Positions 1 to 12,659 of a stretch of 64,000 bases of DNA are shown in pieces. The stretch comes from Lineus longissimus (taxonomy: Eukaryota; Nemertea; Pilidiophora; Heteronemertea; Lineidae): assembly GCF_910592395.1 (NCBI RefSeq), contig NC_088324.1, positions 2,296,001 through 2,360,000 on the forward strand, given 5' to 3'. The notes under the pieces were generated by a model. That model was not told the origin of the DNA, made no database searches, and saw only the letters and a list, made by a program, of their open reading frames with translations. The translations under genes were made by a program, and so were the position numbers. Positions within the stretch are counted from its first letter, which is position 1. The number at the start of each line of letters is the position of its first letter.

Positions 1-242
1 TCTGTGAACTGCAGGAGGAAGCTCATGCATTCGTCGTAGGAGTCGCTGTTTCGTACAATTCTGGCATTGAATTGGCGGCAGAATTGTGCGAACTTCGTGG
101 GGTCCCCCTTGTACTTCTCCACGTCTACTTTTGGCTTTCTTTATAGCTCTCGTGCGAGTTGAAGGGACGCAGAGTTTGGGTCCACCATGTCATGCTTCGT
201 GAACACCTGTGCACTTGGATTCAAAGTGCCGACCTGATTACC
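1..242 (-). pseudogene. BEL/Pao-type gag fragment (DUF1759-like)
   Basis: Read on the minus strand, one frame runs from about 241 to the window edge. It contains a stretch like the gag-side domain of BEL/Pao retrotransposons (DUF1759): VDVEKYKGDPTKFAQF followed by CRQFNARI and the Cys-Met-Ser-Phe-Leu region. The 'K(F/Y)xGDPxxFxxF' core is what I recognise. One in-frame TAA at 143-141 interrupts it, so this copy is probably dead; the rest lies outside the window. The family call is from motif memory only. Confidence 0.5.
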
Positions 243-3200
243 GCTAGCTCCTGAAGCCTCGAGGAGATAACGGCAACACTGTTTCATTAGATTCGATTAT
301 TATTTTTGTCTATTTTATCTGGCTCCTGAAGCCTCGAGGAGTTGGTAACACCTATAGATTGGATTGTTGATGTCTTTATCTGGTTCCTGTAGCCTACATT
401 TTGTTAACAATAATAAAGTTTTAGATTGTGTACCTCCTATTACCGACCCCCCCCCCCCCCCCCACCACCACCCCATGCCTGAGGATGACTCCCTGTAGCA
501 TTACGGACTGTACGTTCTGGATGTGGACCAATCTTTTTATGGTGATGCAAGAAAGGTTTGTACAAAAATTCAGATTGTATAAAAACCAAGGTTGAAGGTT
601 AACTTACAGGTATTGGTTTCGATAAAGGGTTAATTTACAACCTGTAAATTTATAGCAAATTGCAGGTAAACCTGTAACCAAAACCACTGATACCAAACAG
701 TTGCTGCAACATGCAAGACGAGTACAAAGGTTGCTTTTCCAAAGTGGATTCATTGTGTGATTGGTTGCGGTAGTCATGAAACCACCTTGACCCACTTAGG
801 GTTAAGGTTGACTACATCACATGCGGATTCGCATGAGGTATCTCGACCTAGGCAGCGGAGTCATACATGTCATATTGGCATTGTTACTGGCGACCCTTGA
901 TTGTTAAAGACGGAAATGAACATAATCATGGGCACAGTCGTGATTTAATGCATTATCATAACAATGTAACTGACTATAGCCTTGCATTACAAAGTCCGAG
1001 TGGAATGAAATATGGCTTGTTGACCCCAATCGGATGAACTGCGTCATTCTTACAGAGGCGAAAAAAGATGACTGGCAGTTGCACAGTTTTTATCAATGCC
1101 TCATTTGTTGGTAATCCTGACCTTGACATTTTTTATACATAAAAGGGTGGGATGAACTATATCTCTAGGAAAGTCATACCTCCATGACCTTACAACTGGG
1201 AATAGTATCTGGAGTATATTAAACTGTACGCATGCAAAAGATGTACGTAACCATTATTATATGCTTTGGACGATGCACTAGAGCCGTCGGTGCACTAAAC
1301 CGGAATGAAACTAACTGAACATAAAACCATTCAAAAATAACAGGGCCTAGTGGACGGCATACAACCTACACACGATCCTCCTGGAAGGCTGCCGTGCCGC
1401 GAGGCACTGTGACGAACCTAAACAAATAATACAAGTTGAACGAGCAAAACGGCACAATAAAAACAGCAAAAAGGCTAGCACCCAAAACTGTACCAACAGC
1501 CAACATGGCTGATTTCTCCGGTCCGCCCTTTCTCTTTATTCTCGCAAAAATAATCACCAAAACAAAACCTTGACATAATACCCGACAACCTTTGCGAAAC
1601 GCGAAAAACATGGCGGACAGCGTCCGTAGAAACAAACATTAACACTACCCCAGTGTTAAACACGAAATTTGACATCTTGATAGGTGTTGTAATAACCATG
1701 GGTTGACACTTTGGCTCTAGAGTTGATGACGATTTATACCAGATGCAATGCCCTTTTCGTTGCGGGAATTCGTATCCCTCGTTGATTTCATTGATGAATT
1801 TTCAATTAATTTACGTATTCTCGATATTGGACTTTTCAAATGGCCTTTTGAGTTTCCCAGTGTTCAAATGGTGTGCAAGATACTAAGATTTGTCTAATAT
1901 ATATCAAACTTCTACTGGCGGGAAGTATTATCCCTAGGCCATTCGATACAACATGATGCATTTCAATGTGCACACAAATTCGCAGCATATACTTGAAAAC
2001 TTTAAAAAAATGATGTGGGGTTCGATCAATAAATTTAAATTAGATACGCCAGTCTCAGCAATCAATTAAAATCGATACTAAATTGCAGTGTAGACAAAAG
2101 TCTAACACAATAAAGCTTTGATTATCGATGTTACTCGAATGTGTATAGTCGCTAGGTTGAAGCTTAACGTGTTTCCGCTGGATCATAGCAGCTTTGATGA
2201 CCAACTACAAGTTTCAGTGTCTGAGGTAAATTGTCAGAGAAAAATCGTTGTCTGGAATATTACATCATATGTTGCACCGTTGCACAACTATACCGATGTG
2301 TCTACAAATAAATTGCCTCAATAAAAGCCTCAAGAATTCATCAGGAAATTACAGTTACATTTTTAAAAAAGGCTGCTGTTTTTGCCATTCGCTTTGATGT
2401 CGTTTTCTTTTAAATCGGCCTACTGAACGGGAATATAGTCAACTGTCCAACGCGGTTACATGCAATTGTATTGCAAATTCGCGCCAACATTGTAGACGAC
2501 AATATGAAACTGAGGTAAATATGGAAATATTCACGAGGCTGTATGTCATGTTCGTTCTTATAAATAAGGGGCGTCTCTGCATGATCCCGCGACAGCCTCC
2601 CCCAAACACAACAGGTATGCAAAAACAACGTGTTCATCAACATCAGCATCGGCTGAGCATGAGAAAACAAGTGTTGAATATTTACGCTGGCAATGCATTA
2701 ACCATTTCAAATAATCAACCAAGCAAAACAAATGCGCAGGCCCAGAACGTATCAGGTGACACTCTTCTGATGTTTGTAACACAGTATCTGATCAAACGGA
2801 ACTACAAGCTTCATATGCAATATTGCCATGGTTGTTACTTGTTAGGTCCTTCAAATGTTCTTTTTCATTGTTTTATTCAGTGCTATTGAACTTGAAGCTA
2901 AACGGGGAGGACTCAAATGTAAGGTAAGGGCGTTGTCGCATTCTCCCTCCCCGTTAATGCTATAGACAATACACTTCTTTTCTGCATTTCAAAACTCCAA
3001 AACGTAAATTTCACATCTGTGCATTTTAAAGTCATGAAGTCGAACCCTTCGTGCAATCTAATGGAATGTGAACTATTTATATATTGCTCAATTAAGTTGA
3101 ATTTTTTTGCTACCACTCGACATGTGTTAAAGAGTCGAACTCGTACACTCGACGCAAGGGCCCAAAGCGCCGCGTAGCGGCAAAAAAGCGAAGCTGGCGA

Positions 3201-5950
3201 AACATTTATAACGGGTCACCGTCACTTATTATTGGACTTATAGCGCATTTACGGGGTTGCAACTATTTTGCTTTTTGTGTCACCAGGAAAGAAAAGCATG
3301 CGAACTAACGCCGATCTACATGTATTTGTATAAAGTGATAATTGGAAGGTATATAGTAGGAAATATCAATAAAATAATCATTCCATGTCGTCTTTTGAGG
3401 GCATTTTTGATTGTAAAAAATATATGTGTACGTCACCGGAGTCTCTGCAATGATAATTTTATCACAGCAGTCTCGCGCAAGTAGAAGTTCTTTACCTATT
3501 AGTTCTTCACTTATTAGTCTCAATGTCTGGCGCAAAGCCAGACGTTTTCCATTACGATTTCACTACGATGTTTGACAAGAAGGAGCAGTGCGCGAGATAT
3601 GCTAATGAGCAGACTTCCCTCGCTTGGGTTTCGGAAGAATGTTCCATATTACGCTAAGCTGACCACTGCTGACCATGACAGGCGTGCATTGGACTGGTAC
3701 AGGTTGGAACTGAACATTGAATATGCTGGTGGTGACGCTTTCTGATGAGAAGTTGGTCGTGACTGATGCAGTATCCTTGGACTTGTCCACAGCATCGTTC
3801 AATCATTGCTCTCTGAGCTGCCTTGATTCTGTACTTACCCAAGACTAAATGCCTGTTGACTGTGCTTTAAGAGAGACTGGCGCCATGCCTAGTCTCTCTT
3901 AAAGCGCAGTCAACAGACACCAACCCCCTCAGACTCAGAAACCACAAACGCCCAACCCTTCCTGCTACCTTAATACTTATGGATATGGGTTAAAGAGTCG
4001 AACTCTAAAAAAAGGTTACAAATTGCCCGCTTTTTAAAATCCAGTACACATCTAACTGTCTGCATTATCTAGGTTGCCAGAGGATTGTTAATTGCAAACG
4101 CCAGAACATTACGGTCAAATAGTTCCCTTATCAACAAGTATTATACTCCTTTGAAAATATACAAGGAAATTTAAAGCTATTGCATTTCTCAATCAAGTTC
4201 ACTGACGAGTATTGTTTCGGCGAAAGAAAACTAGAATCGATAATTACCATGACCAAAGACGTCGGACTTGTGGCCAGCTCTATACGTCGTGTGCTAGATG
4301 ACGTACCATCAATGGATGTATTTTTTCTCTTGCTTGAGTTTTTGGCGAACCACCAACCGAACAAGGGCAAATGATCACTACAATACTAGATCAGATTGTT
4401 TAAGTTTGGGTTCAGAGAACCGTATTATTATTATGACACTAAAGTATATATTTCTATAATAATGCTAACTGTTTTTGGCTTTTTGTAATAATATCGAACG
4501 CAGAAACGACATTCAAGTCAGTTCACAAACACATTCAACCGCATTCGTAACAGCACTTGCTTTGTAAAACGATGCACAAGGCCAACTGGAACTGTTTGAC
4601 CACAAAGCGTCAGGGACCAGAGAGACTGCGCTGAACACACCCGACCATCATGGATGCACTGAGTAGGTGCACAACCTCCGTCTTCTTCCTTCAGTACAGA
4701 CGAATGACACTAACTATTAGATATCAACGAGAATATCTCAGGCTGCAAGCAGTTAATAAATCAATTGAAGTGCTATTAGAATCGGAAGACGTTCAGTTGT
4801 ATAATTTACTCTATACCAAGCAGCTCTCTATGACAATTTTGTCTGGTTAATCATCAGAGATTGGTTTAGTCTCACTGATCGAGATGAATTAACCTCGGTT
4901 GGAATGGGAACTGATTGTTCATAAATGTATTGCACTTCGTTTGTATTATGAATTACGTGCATTAAAACTTTTTGTTTATCTAAAACATGGCGGACCGGAA
5001 GCTATGTGCGTAATGGTTTACATTGGTATACATGGTCAACAACATATAATGCATTTTTTATGGTAGCGAACAAGGTAAGCGATAAATCGGCGAAATTCGG
5101 GCTCACCGACACCAACAAACACCAAACTGCCCTACAGGTGGTTCGCCTTCTCTTCTTTTGCTTCCCGGTCGATTCCCGAACTACTGGCTAGGCTGGCGGC
5201 ATCAACTTATTCCTTGTTGTAAGGAGCTTGGAAAAAAACACCTTTTCACACGTAGTGGCCTCGTACGGAAGGCTGGGTCTCCTTTTTCTGCCAATTACAA
5301 CCCTATTTTTGTCCCGTCATCTAATCAAATTTCGCGGACGCCTAATTCGCCACGCCACTGCATTGCGCAAAGTGTGTATCGAATAAACCCGGATCGGGGA
5401 AAACCGGCAGAATGCTTATCGCCAAAAAAAGTTTATTTTTCGAAACTGAACATCCCGTGTCGTTTTTTGAAAAAATATGATTTTTCAAAAACAATTCAAC
5501 CTCAAAATGTTCCTACTTCCTTCACCCATACCCTGATGATGTGATATTTAATTGATAAACAGGGGCTCATTGTGTCCAAATACACCTCATTTCAAATATA
5601 TATAGAAATATAAAAAAGTCATGACAAAATCATTCCCCTACTACCCTACCCCTTACCCCTGAAAAAAAAGGATAAAAAAGGACACCAAACGCCCAAATGA
5701 AAAAAACTCCTTTTCATCTAGGAAAGCTAAGACCCGCTTAGTTTCATTCCAAGTACATACATGTACTAATTTGCACTGTGCTCTCCAGTATATTTGTTAA
5801 AAATATGTCTCAATCTACCGAATAAGGCTGGCTTTATGGTTTGCAAAGTTCAAGCTAACATCAGGACTCACTGGAGCCCAACAACACAGGAACGAAGGTA
5901 ATGTAAGAGGATAGGCATGGGTTCGTAACTTCACCTGTACCAGGTACATG
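243..5950. other. No convincing gene; short repeats only
   Basis: AT-rich sequence with no recognisable protein. The phrase ctcctgaagcctcgaggag occurs at about 249-267 and again at about 322-340, and a poly-C run lies at about 450-465. The largest open frame (2521-2889, plus) is low-complexity and resembles nothing I know. The phrase ttaaagagtcgaactc recurs near 3127 and 3990, suggesting a small dispersed repeat. A strong hairpin at 3850-3918 is listed separately. Confidence 0.5.
3850..3918. repeat. Long near-perfect hairpin
   Basis: The left arm 3855-3878 (gttgactgtgctttaagaga...) and right arm 3891-3914 pair over 24 bp with one mismatch, around a 12-nt loop at 3879-3890. Pairing continues with mismatches for about five more bases outward. 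It could be a tiny palindromic element or a small-RNA precursor; no family recognised. Confidence 0.6.
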
Positions 5951-5960
5951 CCGTTTAAAC

Positions 5961-6672
5961 CGGCTGTTATAAAACGCGGATTCCGCGGAAATCCGCGGAA
6001 AAATCACAAAGCCGCCAGTAAATACGCGCATAATATTTAATGATAATTATATTATACAAATAACAACATAAATCATAAATCGGAGGCAAGAACTACCAGT
6101 TATCTGCACATTTCATCGGTCAGATTTTAATCCTCTGGGGCGCCATTCATGCCATTCCGATCGACTCTTTCCTCTTGCTTTTTTTCTTGGTGTTGATAAA
6201 CTTTGCATGTTATCTCGACACCACCGTGGTTCCTTCCCTATAACGGAACACATTACGAGGCTGCTTTCAAGTGTAACTGTTGCCCGGATTGATGTACGTT
6301 ACGGTATATGCCTCCTTCAAATATAAGTCGATGATGAACTGAATTTTGGGTTTCGAATTTTTTTAGGACAATCAACCTAACCAACCGAACCAACCAACCA
6401 TATGCGACTGCACATTGGAGTCTATTTTAAGCAATCACAAAAACTTACTTCGCGGCCCGTCTAGAGTATAAGTTTATTTCAAACCACAAGGTGCTTGTGA
6501 TTTACGGCGCATACAGCGCACCATATAACGGGGATTCCCAAAGACCTTGTCACCAGGAGTACAATGCACACTACTAATATGAAAAACTCTCACCTGCGGT
6601 TCAGGTAGCCACCCTGTAGCCAAGTTAGATTTTTCCGCGGATTTCCGCGGAATCCGCGTTTTATAACAGCCG
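5961..6672. mobile_element. MITE, 45-bp perfect TIRs, 9-bp target duplication
   Basis: The inverted arms 5961-6005 and 6628-6672 are identical over 45 bp and begin CGGCTGTTATAAAACGCGG, with internal CCGCGG palindromes. The flanks 5952-5960 and 6673-6681 are both CGTTTAAAC, a 9-bp target-site duplication. The 712-bp interior has no convincing ORF, so the copy is non-autonomous. A 9-bp duplication suits Mutator-like elements better than hAT (8 bp), Tc1 (2 bp) or Harbinger (3 bp); that assignment is inference. Confidence 0.85.
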
Positions 6673-6689
6673 CGTTTAAACATTAAAGC

Positions 6690-9145
6690 CTCACTAACAT
6701 ACAATGTATTTGAATGGGGATATAATTTCCAGGTATGCGGGCGTGACATATTTATGGTCCCAAAAAATCCCCTATATCTGCGGGCGTGACAGCGAATTTG
6801 CTATACATCGCATGAAATCGTCTTCATCAAAAATACTTAAAGTTGTAAAGAAACGCTCACCAATGGATTGGGAATTTTTTTCAACATTGAATTGTCTGAA
6901 AACCGAGATGGTGGAGACTGTTTAAGGCACCACTCAGGTTCGAAATACCATAGCACAACCATCTATTCGGGAAGACACAGTTCCACAGGTTGAGGACACT
7001 TTTGAATCATCAACCGATGTTCTGGTTCTAAATGTTTATGTTTGGATGACAAGCAGCCCACCGCCAGTACTTTTTTAGTTCGGTAACCGGAAAAACGCCG
7101 ACCAATCGACCACGCGGTCAGTCGATCGGTCGGTCGGTTTTTCCGGTTACCTCCTAGTTCTCCCAATCAGACCGAGTAACCAGTAATAAATTAAATTCAT
7201 TGCAACAGGTTATTTGGAAATACAAGTTTTACACGCTCATTGGTGTTTGGTAAAGTCGCCTCGTTTCACAACTACAATGCGTACCTGAAAGCACCGGCTA
7301 TAGATTTGATGAAATTTAGACAGTTCACTGTACTCACGTATGTAAAATTGAAATGTTTCCATACCGAGAGTGTACTGGCCTCAATTAACTACTTCAATCG
7401 ACGTCTAGACGTGCGCACCAGGCTGTCCAGAGATATGAGTGTTCGATGGATAAGAGGAAGCGGGGGAATCCGTTATTTCTATCATTACAAAATAACTAGA
7501 ATATATTGGAAGCGGAGCTGGAATGAACTTATTATAACCACAGTGATGTGTAGAGGAAAAGTTAATCAAGGAATAATGATAGTGTATTTGAATAATAAAA
7601 AGTACAATGTTCAGTTACACCGTCAGGGCAGGTATGTTTTTAAAAAAAAGAGACCGGTCATTGGAAGATCATATTCTGTATCGAGACCCTGCCATAGAAC
7701 TCTTTTGTCGGTTTGGTTGCTAATGTGATGATCTTCCCGACCATGTTGTACGAAAACTATGGACCAAAATGTAAGCTCGCCATGGTCTTCCAACTCCATA
7801 CATTTCGGCCCTGTTCGTTTAGTACCACGGTTGAACCCAGATTCACGTTTCAAAGAATCGAAGTGCAAAATCTACTTGGATCCGAGGACCACATCGCCAC
7901 GTAGCGGCAAAACGTGCAGCTAGGAAAATATTATGAGGATCACCCACAAGGTCATGATATACTTACTGTATATGCGGCTTCGAGATGAACGCTTTTAAAC
8001 GTGCCAAACTTAGCTATTTATGCCGGCCAGACCATGACATTTTTATTGTACGTTCAATATACACGTGGATGTATTGTTTTAGGGTTTTAAATATTGGGGA
8101 CGGTTGTTTCGATTATTTTCCCTGTCGACCTTATTTGGGGGGTGTGCACGGTTATCGGTTCAAACACACTTCCATATGAACATGTGTGCATGCGAAGTAA
8201 ACCAGAAATGTCCGAAATAGCCCCTTATATCCTACTCAATTATTCTATGTTTTGGATGATGAGTTGAAATTGAAAATGCTTAACCGCTCTTCAAGTTCAT
8301 ACTAGTAAGGGAATTTAACATTTCACGGGACTATTTATTTTTGGTGCGTGACCTTTAGCATTTCACTTCGATAGCGAAAATGATGTTGAAACTATTTTAC
8401 GGCAGACTAAAACGCACAGGGGTTGCCGAACCATGTAGATGAAAGAAACTGTCAGGAAATGTAGTCAAAGATGCGAACTATAGTTATTTTGGAGGGAATA
8501 ATTGAGGAAAAATTATGCAACTCATACGTCACTCGGGTTGAAAAATTAATATGCAAGCCACATATTCTTCGACGGTAGGATAACTATCGAAATTCTCTAT
8601 TGCTATCGCCCGATCTGTTAAAATACAACTTGTAATGTGGTGTCTTCACCGTTGGTCCTGTGGTATGACGTAGGGTGGGCATAAGGCTTTGAAAACCTTG
8701 CAAACCATGTTCCACTAACCTCAATGATCATGTTTGAAATTTTCTTTACAGATTCATTTTTTGTATGATATTGTCATGTTTATTTGTCATCAGGTAGGCT
8801 TTTACAGATTTGATGCTTGATTTCGTAAAAAGTAAACCACAGATTTATTGAAAACTCAGCAACCTCACATCGTTCACATCGTAGTCAGTGTGGGGATTCG
8901 GACAGTGTCAGCAAATCACTGTCCGCTACCGAAGCGGCTAGCAGACGACAGCAAATGAATTGAAAGCACAGGCAGATTCAACCGCGAATACATGTATTTC
9001 CTGTTCTATGACACTCGACGTGGATTTGCTGGTTGGCATTTCTAGATGATAGTTCAAACACATCGTTAATACGTTTATATTGACGAAGCTATCCTGAATA
9101 AGTAGTGAAATCAGTGTTTTTACAGCCCTACGCCCAATAAAGGGT
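6690..9145. other. No convincing gene; one hairpin
   Basis: Unassigned sequence. The longest frame (7240-7728, plus, 162 codons) is Arg/Tyr/Lys-rich, has no motif I recognise and ends in ordinary AT-rich DNA. The phrase cgtagcggcaaaa occurs near 7896 and 3173, a small dispersed repeat. A hairpin at 7082-7151 has a 15-bp perfect arm (ggtaaccggaaaaac). Confidence 0.4.
7082..7151. repeat. Short inverted repeat (hairpin)
   Basis: The arms ggtaaccggaaaaac (7082-7096) and gtttttccggttacc (7137-7151) are perfectly complementary; after a small bulge cgacc pairs with ggtcg. The interior holds repeated cggt units. Function unknown. Confidence 0.6.
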
Positions 9146-9148
9146 ACA

Positions 9149-9998
9149 CATTGGGTGATTCCAAAGTCAGTTTTTAGATTTAGTTTTAAAACTAACTGGA
9201 ACACTAAAACCCTTGATTAAGCCAGCATTGAAATGGAGCGGGTTTTAGTTTCATCCTATTTCAAAGTCGGTGTTTGTTGGTTTTAGCATTCTGTCCGGTT
9301 TTAGCTTAAAACTAAGGGATGGTTTTAGTGTCAAAAACTAACACCGGGACTAAAACTAAAACTCTCCACAACACCAGAAATGAAATCAATTCTGGTGTTA
9401 GTTTTGACACTCAGATTTAGCATTATCCTTTTTCAAATTAGGTTTTAGTTTCACACTGAAACCAATTGGAACACCAGGGTCTGATCTTAATTCCAGCTCG
9501 GTGTTATATTTGGAAGATTTGCAGTGCATTTTGTATTACCAATAAAACTAACACCTTAGGCATTAACACCAAGTGGATTTCAAAGTTGGTGTTGGTGTTA
9601 GGAAAAAAAGATCATGTTGTTCGTACCATTTCAAGAAGTAGTTGCTGGTATTTTGAACGCTGATGGGAATGATGATGGACGTGAAAGAAGACGACCAAAT
9701 TTATATAGATCGGAAGCGGTTACAATAGGGAAACAAGAGTAACAACGACAACAACATGCATGTTTGGTTTTTCCAAGGTTTTATCTCTGTCCATCTTGGT
9801 GTTAGTTTTACCTGCAGAATAAACATCTTCTTAGTTTCAGCCCAGGTTTTAGGTGTTTAGATAAAACCAGGTGTTGGTGTTAAACTAAAACCTCGAATTG
9901 GTCTTATCCAGACATAGGTTTTTAGGGGTAGAAATTAAGAATAAAACTGACACTAACACCCAACACTAAAACCAAAACCAACTTTGAAATCACCCATT
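9149..9998. mobile_element. Fold-back/MITE-like element rich in TTTAGTTT motifs
   Basis: The ends are inverted copies: ttgggtgattccaaagtcag at 9151-9170 and the complement of tgggtgatttcaaagttggt near 9977-9996. Between them the sequence consists largely of irregular GTTTTAGTTTTA/AACACCA words and their complements, so the whole element can fold repeatedly on itself. No coding potential is evident and no target duplication is clear. Confidence 0.55.
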
Positions 9999-9999
9999 G

Positions 10000-11250
10000 C
10001 GATTATATCTACCATACCTTCCTCAGTTGTGATTATCATTGCACGTGCTGTGTTGTGCAGCATGTGCACAGAATAGGAAGATGTGCTAACAAGCATTACG
10101 TTTCTCTACCCTTGATGATTTTTCCGTAAGGACCCCCGTTTTAGCCCTTTCGGTGGGTCCATTTTATCAAGATTGCCTAGAGATTATGAGCGATTAGCTG
10201 TTCAGTTTGTGTATCTCGGGAATATTTCCTCCCCACTATAGAAATAAAAGATGAAATTTTGTGCAGCGTCGCTTTTGGGAACGAGAGAGTTCGCCAGCAA
10301 ATATATCTCTATCACAAATAGCTCTTTAAATTTTTAAATTGACTGAAAAAAACAATTTTAGAGCTATAAAAGTAAGGTATTTTTGTCGATCTCGCCTGGT
10401 TCTCATCGTTTGATGAAGCGCCGTGGCTTTGCCGATCAGTTAGCGTACCCCCACCTCCAGCAAGTCGCAGTGTTTGGTGCATTCAGACTGATCACTCAAA
10501 CGTGTTCAGTTGCCGTGCGTAGTTGTTACTGTAGAACGGAAAACATCCACGTTATACAATTTTCGCGAATGCCTCACGATGGACGCATTATTTGTGGCAG
10601 AATATTCTCGCGAGTGAAGATTTTATTCCTGCAATACTCGTCAGGAGGAGCATTCGTCGTTCGCGCAGCGCCATTGATCGATGTTTGCTCTATCTATCGA
10701 TGCCCGCGCTAATTACCGATCCGTAGAAAGCGCAGCGCTATCGCTCGATGGCGCAGATCCACTGATAGCGCATAACATATACACAAGCAATTAATCTCTA
10801 CCTGGGATGACACAGACTGCATTGTTTAGAATTAGGCTTGTTTATACACCTCTGGTTATGTAATAATCACGCAAAGCAGCAGTGACCCATATTCTCAACC
10901 CAAAGGAGGTGTTAAACCCTGCTTCTCTCTGTTGGATTAGTAATAGAGAGGGGGGGGGGGGGGGGATCTATGGAACAGCCTCCTTGTTGGGGTTAAAAAA
11001 TTAGGCTCACGCTCGGTTAGGAACAATGGACGATCTTGATGGAAGATAGAATAAAACCCGAATCGGGATCGAGGGCGCCAGAAACGTATTGAGCACTTAG
11101 CTCTAATGCCCGTCGTACACGATCCCATTTTATAGTATAGCAAAAAAAATTTATATCATTTTTTGTCTAATTTCGTTGGATGCAAATATTTACTGCCCCA
11201 CCGTACACGATCCTAATTATTTCATAGCAAATATTACCTACCTTCAAAAA
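10000..11250. other. No convincing gene; poly-G tract
   Basis: No supported coding sequence. The plus frame at 10383-10712 lacks recognisable motifs. A G-run of about 17 bases lies near 10950. The motif cgtacacgatccc recurs at about 11114 and 11202 and, inverted, near 11253, close to the Harbinger relic. Confidence 0.4.
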
Positions 11251-11252
11251 TT

Positions 11253-12104
11253 GGATCGTGTATGTCGGGGTTATAATTTAATGTAGGATTGATGTTTTAT
11301 TGGCCAGTAACATCAAATGATTTCAATAGTTGTCAAGTCGCATGAATGCCACCCGTACTGTCAAAACTGGCTTCGGCGGCTTCTGCAGCCGTTGTTCTGT
11401 TGGCAGTGGGAGTTTCTTGCCGCAAGAAGAAACGGACGACGAGGAGGAGGCGAAGACACTGGACGAGAAAATAGATATTGCGGAGACCATTAAAAGGGGC
11501 ATATAGCCTTTTAATGGACGAGTTGCGTCTTGAGGACCCTGCCTCATACAGAAACTACCTAAGAATGGATGAGCAGGCGTTTAGTGAACTGTTGGTAAAA
11601 ATGTACCCACTGAGTAACAAAGCAGATACCATCATAAAAGAAGCCATTTTCCCTGGCAAGAGATTGGCATTAACCCTCCGTTTTGTCGCAACATATGAAA
11701 CATCATAAAGTTCACTCCGGAGCCGATATTCCTCAATCAGGATGTCGACGGCGACCTGATTCCATGAAGTTATAGGCCTACGTGTTGCCATGATGGGCTT
11801 GTTGAAGTACTGTGAGCCTTGCTCATGAACGCAACCAGATATAAAGGGTTTCGTTACATCCATTAATAATAACTCTATGGTAACATAAACCCCATTCAGT
11901 CAGTGGACAGCCACAATCGTAGATAAAATGCTCGTCGCCCCAACAAAAGCAGCGTCAATTGTACAATAATAATCTTATCCCGCCATACACCGTATGATTT
12001 TCTTGTATAACATTTTATTGTACCAAAAAAATAGGACAGAACCTATTCGTGTACTTTTTGCTGTACTATAAAAATTGGACAAAGTTTCCCGACATACACG
12101 GTCC
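11253..12104 (+). mobile_element. PIF/Harbinger-type transposon remnant
   Basis: The plus frame 11478-11708 reads like the N-terminal part of HARBI1-like transposases: ELRLEDPASYRNYLRMDE, then SELLVKMYPLSNKADT and RLALTLRFVAT, the usual 'LRMD..F..LL...I...DT.....I...RLALTLRFLATGE' block. An Arg-rich stretch just upstream is also typical. The frame stops where the catalytic domain should begin, so it is truncated. The 17-bp ends 11253-11269 (ggatcgtgtatgtcggg) and 12088-12104 are inverted with one mismatch and may be its TIRs, though no clean 3-bp target duplication is visible. Confidence 0.55.
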
Positions 12105-12195
12105 AATAAAATTGTATCAAATTTACTATAAATTATTACAAAATGGGCGGGCATTAGTGTTTCATAACGTGACTTAAAATGCAGTTAAAGCTGGC

Positions 12196-12278
12196 ATTGT
12201 CCGCTATGGTTACATGTGGAAACTGTCATGATTGCCATGACTGTCCGCTATGTTTATGGTATAACCATAGCGGACAAA
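12196..12278. repeat. Tiny inverted-repeat element
   Basis: TGTCCGCTATGGTTA near 12198-12212 is inverted as TAACCATAGCGGACA near 12263-12277, with a second TGTCCGCTATG at about 12241 giving an 11-bp hairpin with the right arm. About 80 bp in all; probably a deleted MITE. Confidence 0.5.
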
Positions 12279-12659
12279 CACACAGGTGCACAGAGGTAAC
12301 CAAAGCAGACTGTCTGCCGTATATTTTTGCATTTAAGTTATTTGATAGAACACTTTGAGTTGTGTGCTTGTAATCACATCTTCCTATTCTAGATTACATG
12401 CTACACAACACTACAGCCAGTTCAATACTCTCCACAACTTAGGCAATTATGATAGAAATAAGTGAAAATCATGCCATAAATTTTGCATAGAGCTGCAAAA
12501 ACACGGATTTATCTGCTTATTCCAAACAGCTTCATTCAATATAAACCTATTAACATGTGAGTAATAGTTGCAGTGGGATTAGCTGGATTTGAACTAGCAT
12601 TAACTGGATTAATTACTCCCATATGTTTCATTTGCTGCTCAATTATCGTTGATGTCTGA

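Noticed and set aside
7240-7728. 162-codon plus-strand ORF
   Set aside because: No recognisable motif, skewed basic composition and no splice or neighbour support; kept only as an unassigned frame.
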